Shown in pieces: positions 43,411 through 55,045 of a stretch of 64,000 nt of DNA (the first letter of the stretch is position 1; each line of letters begins with the position of its first letter). The DNA lies in assembly GCF_014068355.1 (NCBI RefSeq), contig NZ_CP059674.1, positions 62,001-126,000 on the forward strand, written 5' to 3'. The stretch comes from Mycoplasma tullyi (GTDB lineage: Bacteria > Bacillota_I > Bacilli_A > Mycoplasmatales > Mycoplasmoidaceae). Position numbers and translations under genes: made by a program. Under the pieces are notes generated by a model. That model saw only the letters and a list, made by a program, of their open reading frames with translations. It was not told the DNA's origin and searched no databases.

Positions 43411-43962
43411 ATGGAATTTAAAACATATTCGGATTTTTTTGATAAAAATGCTAATTCAATTATTAATTGATTTGAAAGTGAATTAGCTAAGGTTAGATCA
43501 GGAAGAGCTAACCTTCAGATCTTAGATAATGTAAGAGCTGAATATTATGGTGAACCAACACCATTAATTGAGATGGCAAGTTTATCAATTCCTGAACCTA
43601 GAGAGATCTTAATAAAGCCATATGAAAAATCTTCAGTTAATCCGATTCAATCAGCTTTATTAAAAGCTAACTTAAATCTAACTCCAGTAGTTGATGGGGA
43701 TAAGATTCGGATTAAGTTACCGATGTTAACTGAAGAAAACCGTAAAGAAAACGTTAAAAAAGTTAAAGCGATTGGAGAAAAAGCTAAACAAGAAATCCGT
43801 TTTATCCGTCGTGATACTTTAAATAAGATCAAATCAGATAAGATTGCTGATAAAGATCTAAACAAACATTTTGAAGAACAAGTAGATAAAGTTACCAAAA
43901 AATACATCGATCAAATCGATGGTATTCTAGCTAAAAAAGAAAAAGACTTACTAAGCCTATAA
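43411..43962 (+). CDS. frr: Ribosome recycling factor
   Basis: A 183-residue protein that, with EF-G, splits post-termination ribosomes. Family motif VRSGRANLQILDNVRAEYYG-like sequence (KVRSGRANLQILDNV) and PLIEMASLSIPEPREILIKPY, then the long three-helix bundle. One UGA Trp near the start. Its TAA stop overlaps the cdsA ATG. Confidence 0.96.
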
Positions 43963-45089
43963 TGAGAATAGGAATACAATTAAAAGATAAATTACCAACT
44001 AAGAATGATAGATTAATATCAACTATTGTTATAGTTGGTGTTTATCTTTTATTGTTTATTTTTAATTCTTTATCTGATTTTTTTAATAGTTGATCACCGC
44101 TAAGACCTATTTTAGTTGATAACCAGTTGGTTGATACAGTTCTTAATGCAAGTATTCGCACTTTGTTTAGTGGGATTGTGTTATTGATCGTTTCAACCGT
44201 TTTTTTCTTGGGTTTGAAAGAGATGGGAAACTTGTTCTTTAAAGAGAACAAGTGGACTAGAAGATTTATTGTTTGACTTAATTCGATTTACTTCTTTTTC
44301 AGTAATCTAATCAACATTGTTCTAATCCAATTTAGTGTAGCTAAACCTGATCTCATCATGAATATTAATCATGATGATTTATCTAACAACATAATTTTCA
44401 TAATTGTTGTTGGAGTTGTCTTGGTAATAAACATAATCCTTAACCCAATCCTTTTAAAACTTAACCAAGGTTTAAATAAAAACAACATACTACATTTATT
44501 TGGTTTATTCTTTGTCTTTAGTTTAGGATTTTATGGAATTAATTACGTTTTAATTAATAAAGGTTGAACAACGTTCTTATATTTAGTCGCAATCATTGCC
44601 ATGATCGATTCGTTTGCTTATCTATTTGGCAAACGATTTGGTAAGACCAAAATGATTCCACAGATTAGTCCTAATAAAACTTGAGCTGGGGCAATCTATG
44701 GAATTATTACCACAGTCTTTTTAATGGTTGTGGTTAGTGTTCTTTATGCACTTCCAATTATCATTGGAATGGTTACAAAAAGTACACAACCCCTTGATGT
44801 AATTGATCCTCATAATTTATTGGTAAATATTTATTACATCACCTTTTATCAAGCTACTAACAACTTCATCATCTTTTGATGGGTATTTTGTGGGTTTGCT
44901 ATCTTAATCCTAGCAACAACTGCTATCCTGGGAGATCTGTATTTTTCTTATGTAAAAAGAAAATATCAGATTAAAGATTATTCAAACGTTCTAAGTGGGC
45001 ATGGTGGAATCCTAGATCGCTTCGATGGATTCTGTTTTGTATTTATTGCTTTTATCCTTTATCAGATCATTATTAGTTCAGTAAGATAG
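43962..45089 (+). CDS. cdsA: Phosphatidate cytidylyltransferase
   Basis: A 375-residue membrane enzyme making CDP-diacylglycerol for phospholipid synthesis. About eight to nine membrane segments. The C-terminal signature GDLYFSYVKRKYQIKDYS followed by GHGGILDRFDGF (with the metal-binding Asp residues) and the earlier PNKTWAGAIYG are typical. Several UGA Trp codons. uppS, usually between frr and cdsA in Firmicutes, is absent here. Confidence 0.95.
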
Positions 45090-45094
45090 TTATT

Positions 45095-46201
45095 ATGAAA
45101 GTATTAGTGCTTGGAGCAACTGGATCAATTGGTAAACAAGCAATTGATGTGATCTGCCAACTAAAGTACCAACTAGTTGGTTTTTCTTATTATCAAAATC
45201 ATGATGAAGCTAATAATATTCTTAAACAATTAAATCCTAATTATGTTTTATGTCATAGTGATCCTAAATACAATAAAAACATTAAAGGTAGTTTAATTGA
45301 ACTAATTGATAAAAGTAAACCTAAAGTTATTATTAATGCCATTAATGGTTATCATGGGATTGAAGCTTCTTTATTAGCTCTTAGTAAAAAGAAAGATTTA
45401 TTGTTAGCTAATAAAGAATCTTTAGTGATAGCAGGTTCTCAATTAGAAGCAATTAGAAAAGATACTAATACCAAAATCTATCCGATTGATTCTGAACACA
45501 GTTCACTTTATGATTTATTAAAAGATAAGAAGAAAAACCAGATTAAACAGTTAATTATCACAGCATCTGGAGCTGGACAGTTTAATAAGAATAAAGAAGA
45601 GCTTATAAAACTAACTTATAAAGATCTATTAAATCACCCTAATTGAAATATGGGGGCTGAGATCTCAATAAATTCAGCTACTTTCATAAACAAGGTTTAT
45701 GAGATCGTGGAAGCTTATCATCTATTTAAAGTTAAGGATATTATCCCGGTTGTTGAAAGAAGTTCAACAATCCATGCTGGTGTTGTTTATCAAGATAATT
45801 CAATTCATTTTCACGCTACAACCAACGACATGCGTTGAGCAATTCAGTCAGCATTGACTAAGTTTGATAATAAAACTAATATTGTGCAGGCACTAGATAT
45901 TTATCAAAAATCAATTCAGTTTGAAAAAATTGATTTTGAACAATATCCAATATTTAAAATTGCTTATGATATATTAAAAAATCCGTACACCACAAGAGGA
46001 GCAGTTCTTACTTGTATTAACGAATATGTCGTTAAGTTGTTTCAAAAACAAAAGATCAATTTTTTACAGATAACTGAATTGATCAGTGATTTTTATTGAA
46101 ACTATCAACATAAAAAAATTGATGATATCTGGCAAATAAACGATTTAATATTTAAAATTAAAAAAGCGATATCAAGCAAATATGCTTATTTAGATAAATA
46201 A
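45095..46201 (+). CDS. dxr: 1-deoxy-D-xylulose 5-phosphate reductoisomerase
   Basis: A 368-residue enzyme of the non-mevalonate isoprenoid pathway. NADPH motif GATGSIGKQAID, the ANKESLVIAG segment, the metal/substrate region PIDSEHSSLYDLL, and NMGAEISINSATFINK followed by VYEIVEAYHLF are all present. Several UGA Trp. Its presence implies at least part of the MEP pathway, as reported for M. gallisepticum and M. penetrans but not for M. genitalium. Five nt after cdsA. Confidence 0.95.
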
Positions 46202-46203
46202 CG

Positions 46204-47022
46204 ATGAATCCTTCTTATTACACCAATCTAACCTTATTAATATTAATCTTAGTGTTCTCAATTATAACGACCTTAACTGTACACGAGTTTGGTCATTATA
46301 TTTTCGCACGGATTTATAAGGTGCACGTTAAGGAGTTTTCAATCGGGATTGGTCCAACGTTATTTTCTTTTTATCTAAATAAAAAGAAGATGATCGTTAG
46401 TTTTAGGGCGATTTTGGCTGGGGCGTTTGTGATGCTAGAAAGCACCAAACTGCGTCAGATATATCTAGATGATCCTAACTCCAAAAACTATAATTTTTAT
46501 CTGATGCCAAAACCCAAAAATACCCATGCACTAGAAGAGATTGGGTATTGAAAACAGATCTTGATTATGATTGGTGGGATCTTAGCCAACTTCATTAGTT
46601 TTGGAATCTTTCTAGGAGTTTATGCAGCCATCTATTCTAATGCAGTATTAGATCTATCAAAATTCTTTAGAGACATCTTTATTAATCTAGGTAAAGGGTT
46701 TGTTTTATACGAAGCTTGAAAACCTAAAGATATGGGTGGAATCTTCCCAGGAGGAGGTGGTGAGATGATGAAATTTGGTTCACGTACTGCTTCAGTTCAA
46801 CAACTATTAATTTCATTAATCTCAATCAATGGTGCTACAGCAATCTTTAACTTTATTCCGATTGCACCATTAGATGGTTCTAAGATTGTTCAATATACTT
46901 ATGAAAAAGTAACTAAAAAACAGATTAACGAAAAATTGTGAACCTGAACGACGATTATTGGTGTTGTTTTAGTTTTATGGGTTTCAGTAGGTAGTGTCAT
47001 TAACACGATAATAATTGGTTAG
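46204..47022 (+). CDS. M50-family site-2 zinc metalloprotease
   Basis: A 272-residue intramembrane protease related to RseP/RasP, which cuts membrane-spanning regulators or signal peptides. Zinc motif H27-E-F-G-H31 in TM1, followed by VKEFSIGIGPTLFSF; the second site NFIPIAPLDGSKI (NxxPxxxLDG type) is in a later TM. The region between is short and I see no clear PDZ domain. The ATG is 2 nt after the dxr stop. Substrate unknown. Confidence 0.92.
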
Positions 47023-47045
47023 CTTAATAAAGATAGAGGAATAGA

Positions 47046-50000
47046 ATGAATAAGAAAGAAATAAAAAGTTTTTTTGACAATCTTAATAATAAGTTAGCTA
47101 TTCCCAACCCTTTATTAACCTTTCTTAAAAAGAGTACTGTTAGAACAATTAAAAAGATTGGTGAGAATAAAAAAACGCTTGATATTAGTTTTATTCTTAA
47201 TCAACCCTTAACTGTTGATTTATATCAAACCTACTTAGATTATGTAGGTAACTTTTTTAATAAAAGTAAAGATCCTTACTTTCAGTTTAACTTTATTTTA
47301 GATGAATCATTATGAAGCAGTAAATTACTCCATAGTACGATCCAAGAGATTTTTAAGAGTCATAAAAACCAGGGTTTTTATGCAGAAACGATTGAATTAG
47401 TTAATGAAAAGTTTTATCAAATCGTTTTTAGTAATAAGGAATTACAAAACCAGTTTGATCAACAATTGGAATGATTAGTTGATCAGTTAGAAAACCTAGG
47501 TTTTTATCAGATTAATTTAACAACAAAATTAGATTTAAATTTAGTGGCTATGAATCGTACTAAATCTGAAGAAGAGCCAAGAAAACCTAAAGTTAAGACT
47601 AATACTAATAAAGTTGTTAAGGAAGATGGTTATAGTCTAGAAGAGTGTATAGAAAAAAACAAAATCCTTGATTCTAGTTTAATTACACCAATCAAAGATT
47701 TTGATCCTAATCAAACTGCTTCTTTAACAACTTTATGAGCCAAAATCTATAATATAGATTATCGTAAGAGCGGAACAAATAAAACCCTGAGATTAGGTTT
47801 AGCAGATAAAGATAGTGCAGTAACAATCTTTAGTTGGATCAACAGATCTAAACATTTAACAAGTGAATATTTAGACAAGTTTAAAGTTGGTAACTGGATT
47901 AAAATCCAGTTACGGATTACATCTAGTAAAGACGATAAGAAATACACTGAAATTTTAAGAATAGAACATGCCGATCTACCTGAATGATTAAAACCAACTC
48001 CTGAAGATTTTACAAATCGTCGCGAGTTCTTTTTTCACACTAAAATGAGTGTTCATGATGGACTTAATGATGTTGATGATCTAAAAAAGTTCTGTGATGA
48101 TAACAAATTAAAAGATATCGCAATAACTGATAGTGGGGTTGTTCAAGCATTTGCTGATTTAGCTTCATGAAAAGAAAAAACTGATAGTGAAACTAAAGTT
48201 CACTATGGTTTTGAAGTGGGACTTTTTGATGATCGTAACTTCATAGTTAAAAACAATAAAGATTTAAAACTAGACGAATTAACCTTCGTTATCTTTGATA
48301 TTGAAACGACTGGATTAAATGCTTATTATGAACAAATTATTGAAATAGCAGCTGTTAGAGTTAAGGTTGAACTTAATGAAACAAATAAACAATTAGAATT
48401 TGTTCAAGTTGGTAAATTTGAGAAATTCATTAAGAACACAAAACCATTATCTAAATTTACAACTCAACTAACAGGAATTAGAGACAGTGATCTAAAAGAT
48501 GCTCAAGATGAAAAAACAGTCTTAGAAGAATTTGCTAACTTTATCCAAAAGGATGATGTACTAGTTGCACATAACGGAATTGATTTTGACTTTATTTGGA
48601 TTAATACGAAACTAGATAAATATAAGTTAAAACCGCTTGATAACCCAATGTTAGATAGTTTAAGATTGGCTTATCAACTTTATCAATTCAAACGTTATAC
48701 ATTACAAAATCTTGCCATCAAGCTTGGTTATGAATATGATAAGTCATCTGCACACCGAGCTAACTATGATACAGAACTTTTAGCTAAATGTTTGATGATC
48801 ATGTTATCACAGGTTTATGCTAAAAAATGAAGATCACTATTAGATCTAAATCATCAAGAAAAATTATTGAATGATCTGAGTGAAAAATCATTAAAAAAAT
48901 CGGCAAATCTTAAGAAAAACGATGAAGAGGACTTAGATGAAACTTCTCAAACAAACGAAAACTTATTTAACCGTATTCGGTTAAGAAAAGCGCTTGTTTA
49001 TGCTAAAAATCTTAAGGGCTTAAAAGCGCTTTACAAGCTAGTAAGTTTAGCATCAACAACACAGTTTTATGGTTCACCTAAATTGTTTTGATCTGATCTT
49101 GAAAAATACAAAGATGATATTTTAATATCCTCTCATCCAATTAGAGGTCATATTGTTCATGCTGCTAAGTATGATTCTGATGAAAATCTAAGAAAACTAA
49201 TTAAAAAGCACAGTTTTGTTTTAATTCCTTTACCTTCATTATTTAAACAAGATATTTACAAAAAGAATATTGAATGAATTCATGTTCACGATTTAATTAA
49301 TCGAATCATATCAATTTGTGAACAAGAGAATATTTTATATACTTTTAGTTCAGCTCCACACTACTTAAAAAAAGAACAAAAACAGTTTTATGATTGTTTG
49401 ATTTCAGCTGAAATCACCGGTAAAAAGTTACATCATTTTTATGATCGTGATTTAGAAACCAATCAAAATGTTCCTGATTTACACATTAGAAAAAATAATG
49501 AAGTTTTTCATGACTTTAGTTTTATAAAAGATCAAGAAATTTTAGATAAACTAATCTACCGTAATGGTGAAAAGATTTCTAACTTATTCAACGACGAAGG
49601 ATTATTACCATTCCCTAAAGACTTACATCCACCCAAGATTGAAGGATCTGATGATAAACTAACTGAATTAGTTTGAAATAAAGCTAAAGAATTGTTTGGA
49701 GACGAAATAGATCCAATCATCAAATCAAGAATCGAATACGAACTAAACGCCATTATTAAAAATGGTTACGGAATCATTTATTGATTAGCTCATTTATTAG
49801 TTAAAAAATCTAATGATGATGGTTATCTAGTAGGATCACGGGGTTCAGTAGGTTCATCTGTCGTGGCACTACTAGCAGGAATCTCAGAAGTTAATCCATT
49901 ACAACCATATTATTATTGCAAGACATGTAAAAAAACTAAATTTGTCGACAATGTTGATGATGGTCATGATTTAGTTAGTATGCCATGTGAATCTTCAGAT

Positions 50001-51542
50001 TGTGATGGTGAGATGAGAGGTGAAGGACATAATATCCCGTTCGCTTCATTCATGGGTTTCAAGGGTGAAAAAACCCCTGATATTGATCTAAACTTCTCAA
50101 GTTTTTACCAAGCTAAAGCTCACGATTATGTACGTGAACTGTTTGGAGAATCGCACACCACAAGATGTGGAACGATCTCAACGATGCAAGATAAAACCGC
50201 ATATAAGATTGCTAAAGATTATCTTGAACAAACTATGGGTGAGGAAGCGTCTGAACGTTTAGCAGGTTGATATGCTTCTGAGATGATCGAAATCAAAAGA
50301 ACTACTGGTCAGCATCCCGGTGGGATTTTAGTTTTCCCTAAAGATAAAGAAATCGAAGATTTCTGTCCAGTTAACTATCCAGCGGATGACAAATCTTCAA
50401 AATGAAAGACTTCGCACTTTCAATTTGAATATTTACATGACACTTTACTAAAACTAGATATCTTATCTCAAGAAGATCCAACGATATTAAAGTATCTTTA
50501 TGACACTACTAAAGTAAAACCTGAAGAGGTTCCCAATAATGATCCAGATGTATTATCATTATTTAACTTAGACCATTGTCTTGAAAATGTTAATGATAAT
50601 CCAATCTTAAAAGGTTCAACAGGAGCACTAGGAATTCCAGAATTTGGGACTAGAATTACCAGAGATATCTTAAAGATTGCTAAACCTGCATCAGTTGCCG
50701 ATTTAATCCGAGTGTCAGGATTAAGTCACGGTACTGATGTCTGAGCTAACAATGCAGCTGATCTAATTGTTAATAAAGGTTATAAACTTAATGAAGTAAT
50801 CGCTTGTCGTGATGATATTATGACTTATCTTAGTTCATTAGGTATTGAGAACCAGATCGCATTTAATATTATGGAAGATGTAAGAAAAGGTAGAAAACTT
50901 AAACCTGAGTATGAAAAGATTATGCAAGAATTTAATGTGTCACAAGATTACATTGATTCTTGTAATAAAATCAAATACATGTTCCCAAAAGCTCACGCGA
51001 CTGCTTATGTTTTGATGGCGTGAAAGATTGCTTGATTTAAGGTTCATCACCCTCAAGCATTTTATGCAGCAATCTATTCTTTTAAAGTAAAAGAGCATGA
51101 TATCGAAACTTGTATCAATGGTGGGATCCAAGCTATTAGTAGACGTTATAACGATATTAAATCATTACTTAGTAAAAGTAAGTTTGGTAAGACTAAAAGC
51201 GAAATTACATTAAATCAAAAAGATGAAAATCTCCTTCCAACATACGAACTTTATCTAGAGATGTTAGAACGCAAGATTAAACTTGAACAAGTAAGTCTAG
51301 AACACTCTGAAGCACTAAACTTTGTCGTTAAAAACAACAAGATCTATCCGCCATTTAATGCGATTAATGGTCTTGGTGATGAAATTGCCAAACTAATAGT
51401 TAAAAAACGAACAGAAGAAGGCTTTAGATCCCAAGCAGATCTAAAGATAAAATGTAAGTTAAATAAGAAAATCTGAGACTACTTTGTTAAGTACCAAGTC
51501 TTTGGCGACTTGAAGGAAGATGAAAAAATTCGCTTATACTAA
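47046..51542 (+). CDS. polC: DNA polymerase III alpha subunit, PolC type
   Basis: A 1498-residue replicative polymerase with built-in proofreading, read through many UGA Trp codons. Order: N-terminal domain and OB fold; PHP-type region split by the 3'-5' exonuclease ([20 protein letters not shown]418 and E420); palm with [16 protein letters not shown] and [10 protein letters not shown]; zinc-binding cysteines CKTC and CESSDCDG; fingers and helix-hairpin-helix region near the C-terminus ([20 protein letters not shown]). Length matches PolC (about 1440). It follows the M50 protease as in B. subtilis, but proS, normally between, is missing. Confidence 0.96.
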
Positions 51543-51562
51543 AATATATAAAGTACTAATTT

Positions 51563-54500
51563 ATGGCTAACGATTGAACTTGATTAAAAAACCGGTTAAT
51601 TAATAATAAGACCCAATCTAACACCTTTTGAATTCGTTCAAGAGGTAGTTCTGTTATGGATATTGGGTTATTATTAAAAATAACCTCTAATATCTTTGAT
51701 CTATCAATCAAAGGGATCTTATCTTATTTGAATAGTAATGATACTTTAGAATTAGATTTAAGAAAACTTCGTGAGCTATCAGATGAAGAAGCTAGTCAAC
51801 TTTTTGATGTTGACACAGCTAAAGAGTTATATAAAAACTATACTGAAGAATTCAGTAAGATCTATACCAAATTAATCAAGCAAGAACGTGAAACAGGTGA
51901 CACTTCTTTATTTATTGGTTTACCAATAATTGAAGGGTGTAACCAATGGGGTGATAGTTATCGTGCGCCTCTTTTATATGTTGAAGTACTTTTAAGTCCA
52001 GTTAATCAGTTTCAAAAAGTTGTTTTAAAGATCAATCGTTCTGAGTTTTGGATTAACACCACGATTTTAGCGATTGAAGCTGGTAAGCGTGGAATCTTAT
52101 TTGAGAACAAATACGATAGTTCTAAATTAGATTTTGAACACGCACTAGAGATCTTTAGATCGTTTGATATCGGGTTTAAAAAACCAACTACCAACGAATT
52201 GGTAAAGTTTGAAGATGTTACCAAAAAAGCCTTTTTGGATAAGTGAGAAGAAAAAGGCGGACTTAATCACATTGTTAACAATGTTGTGTTGGGTAACTTT
52301 GACATCAAAGGTGATAAGTTATTAAAAGATTTTGCCGAAATCCTAGATAAAGAACCACAAGTGGTTGATGAGATCTTTAATAATAAAAAAGACTTATTGT
52401 TCAACCACGAAAAGTTTGCTAACGAATACTCGTTAAGTGATATTTATCTAACTTCACATTTAGATTTTTTCCAACAACTAGCAGTTAAACACGCTCTAGA
52501 AGGTGATGTAGTAATTGAAGGACCACCAGGAACGGGAAAGTCTGAAACAATCCTAAATATCCTTATTAATATTGCACTAAGAGGTAAAACTGCTTTATTT
52601 GTTAGTGAAAAAGCAACTGCTACAGAAGTTGTTTACAACCGTCTAGGGAAGTTCAAACACCTAGCACTTTATGTCCCAAGTCTTAACAAAGAACCTAGTA
52701 AGTTCTATCGTCAATTCTCAGAGTATGAGAATTATTTTAGTGAAAACTACTACGATCAGGTTCACAAGACTCCCAAAGCAACCTTTGATAAAGATTATCT
52801 AAACCAATATTTAGAACAATCTTATATCATTCACAAGATCTATAATTACCAAATCAATTCTGGGGATAATACTTATTCTTTTTTAAACCTAATATTAAAC
52901 TACAAACCAATGGATGTAGATCATATTAATATTGATGATTACACTAGGTTTGATGAATGAGTAAAAACTTATACTAACCAAAATTGGATGGCAAAACACC
53001 AAGAGTATATTGCTTTATATAATGAGATTGATACCAAATGAAAAGCAAGTAATTTTGCTACCTTTTTAAAGATCTATCAAGACGATCCTAATGATATTAA
53101 GACCTTATTGTATGCAATCCATTTATATGCGAAAAAAGGGATCGTTAAAAACGAATATCGAGTTCCATTCTTTTTTAGACCTCATGAAAAACTGGTTGAG
53201 TCTGCTAAACTGGTTACTCAACAGATTAACAGTTTTTTAGAACTAGAACAATATAAGTCTGAAACTAAGAAACGTACTATTCTTAAGAACCTTGAGATTG
53301 ATATTAAAAAGTATCATCGCCAATACTTTAATTCATGGTTTGTGCAAAACCATGCGGGAGCTTATCTAAGTAAATTAAATAGCGCTCAAGGAGCACTTGA
53401 TAATTTAACTGAAAATTACAGTTCTGATGTGGATGTTTACATTCAATCATGTAAACGTAATCTAAAAGCTGAGATCATCAAAAACTTTTATGATCTCTAT
53501 CGAAGAGATAAAGTTGCTTTATTAGATGTTTGTCGTCAAGGACGTAAGAAGTCATTTAAGAATATAGCTTGATGGTTCAAACTGAATCGTGAGATCATTA
53601 AAAAGATGTTTAAGATCCACATCATGTCGTTTGAAACAGCTTCAATCTTATTAGAAAACCAAAAAGATCTTTATGATTATGTAATTGTCGATGAAGCTAG
53701 TCAGGTGTTTTTAGAACGAGCGATCCCGGCTTTATATCGGGCTAAAAAGTATATTATTGCTGGTGATACCAAGCAATTACAACCAACCAGCTTCTTCTCA
53801 TCTCGTTCAGAATATGATGATGTAGCACTTGATAAGATTGCAGCAGAAGAGTTATTAGAAGTAGAAGAATCGGTTAATGCAGTCAGCTTAATTCATTATC
53901 TAAAAGAACGTAGTCGAATTAATGTTGTCTTAAGATATCACTATCGTTCTAACTTTGGTGATCTGATTGCATTTACCAATGATCATGTTTATGATAATGA
54001 ATTGATCTTCATGAACAAAGCAATCAAACAAAAAGAGTCGTTTATTGTTCATGAGATCACTGATGGTAAATGAAAAGATCGGAAGAATATCCCGGAAGCT
54101 CAAGCAATTGTTTCAAGAATTCAACGCTTGACAAAAACCCCAGATTATCAAAAGAGTATTGGGATTGTGGCTTTTAACCGTAGCCAAGCAGATCTAATTG
54201 AATTAATGCTTGATAAACTTAATGATCCATTAATCAAAGAATGACGTGAACGAAATAATGATAATGGTGAATACATTGGGTTGTTTGTTAAATCAGTTGA
54301 AAACGTTCAAGGTGATGAACGTGATATCATCATGTTTTCAGTTGCTTATGATAAGAACGTTGTTAGTTATGGACCAATTAGTAGCACGACCAATGGAGTT
54401 AATCGTTTAAACGTAGCCATCACCCGTGCTAAAGATCGGATCGAGTTGTTTAAAACCAACAAAGCGGTTGAATACAACGGTTGGGGTTCATCTTCAGCTG

Positions 54501-54949
54501 GGACCCGATTATTCGTTGAATACTTAAGTTATTGTGAAAGTGTAGCTAACCACACAGACTACACAACTTATGATCGTCAAACAACTGAGATCGAAGAAAA
54601 ACTAAAAGACAAAGCCTTAATCTTTGACGATGTTAAATCAACCCTTGAAAAAGCCTTTGGTCAATACTTTAGTATTAAAAGAAACGTTGAAAACGGATCA
54701 TACAACTTTGACTTCGTCATCTATCATGACGAAGTACCATTCTTAGTAATTGATCTTGATATCAAACCATTCAAGGGAATGGCAGACTTTAATGAAAGTT
54801 TTGTATATCGCAACATCTTCTTAAAGAACAGAGGATGAAAACACTTCATCATCTGATCAACCGAATGAAAGCTAAATAAGAGAAAAGTCTTATTAGCGAT
54901 CAAAGATCTTTTAGATAAAAGAATCCAAGCTAATAGTAAACACGGTTAA
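51563..54949 (+). CDS. Superfamily I helicase with C-terminal nuclease-like domain (MG140-like)
   Basis: 1128 residues. Helicase motifs: Walker A GPPGTGKSET (residues 320-329, K326), Walker B VIVDEASQVF, motif III/IV region AGDTKQLQPTSFF, RYHYRS, QGDERDII and NVAITRAKDRIELF, typical of the UPF1/Dna2-like subgroup. The last 100 residues (FSIKRNVENGSYNFDFVIYH, VPFLVIDLDIKPF and GWKHFIIWSTEW) look like the restriction-endonuclease-like fold fused to such helicases (DUF559/MTES type). Position before nusA matches M. genitalium MG140. Likely role in DNA or RNA processing, exact substrate unknown. A terminator-like hairpin and promoter lie between it and nusA. Confidence 0.87.
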
Positions 54950-54981
54950 AAATTATTTTTAACTGATTAATTATTTTCTTG

Positions 54982-54987
54982 TATAAT
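54982..54987 (+). promoter_or_regulatory. -10 of the nusA operon promoter
   Basis: TATAAT 33 nt after the helicase stop, with a weak TTAACT -35 at 54959-54964. Start of transcription would be about 54994, leaving a leader of 50 nt that contains a short ORF and a hairpin. Confidence 0.6.
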
Positions 54988-55000
54988 ACTTACAGTAAAT

Positions 55001-55042
55001 ATGAATGCGACAACGTTAAGTTGTCGCTTCTTTATTAAATAA
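55001..55042 (+). CDS. Possible 13-codon leader peptide before nusA
   Basis: An ATG-started frame of 13 codons (MNATTLSCRFFIK) ending in TAA 3 nt before the nusA ATG. It overlaps the hairpin at 55007-55027 completely, the arrangement expected for attenuation by leader translation. Short ORFs occur by chance in such leaders, so only the arrangement supports it. Confidence 0.35.
   Translation: MNATTLSCRFFIK
55007..55036 (+). terminator. Hairpin with T-rich tail in the nusA leader (attenuator candidate)
   Basis: A perfect 8-bp stem GCGACAAC (55007-55014) with 55020-55027, 5-nt loop, followed by TTCTTTATT. It is downstream of the nusA promoter, so it would terminate the nusA transcript itself unless bypassed. 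Confidence 0.6.
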
Positions 55043-55045
55043 GTA

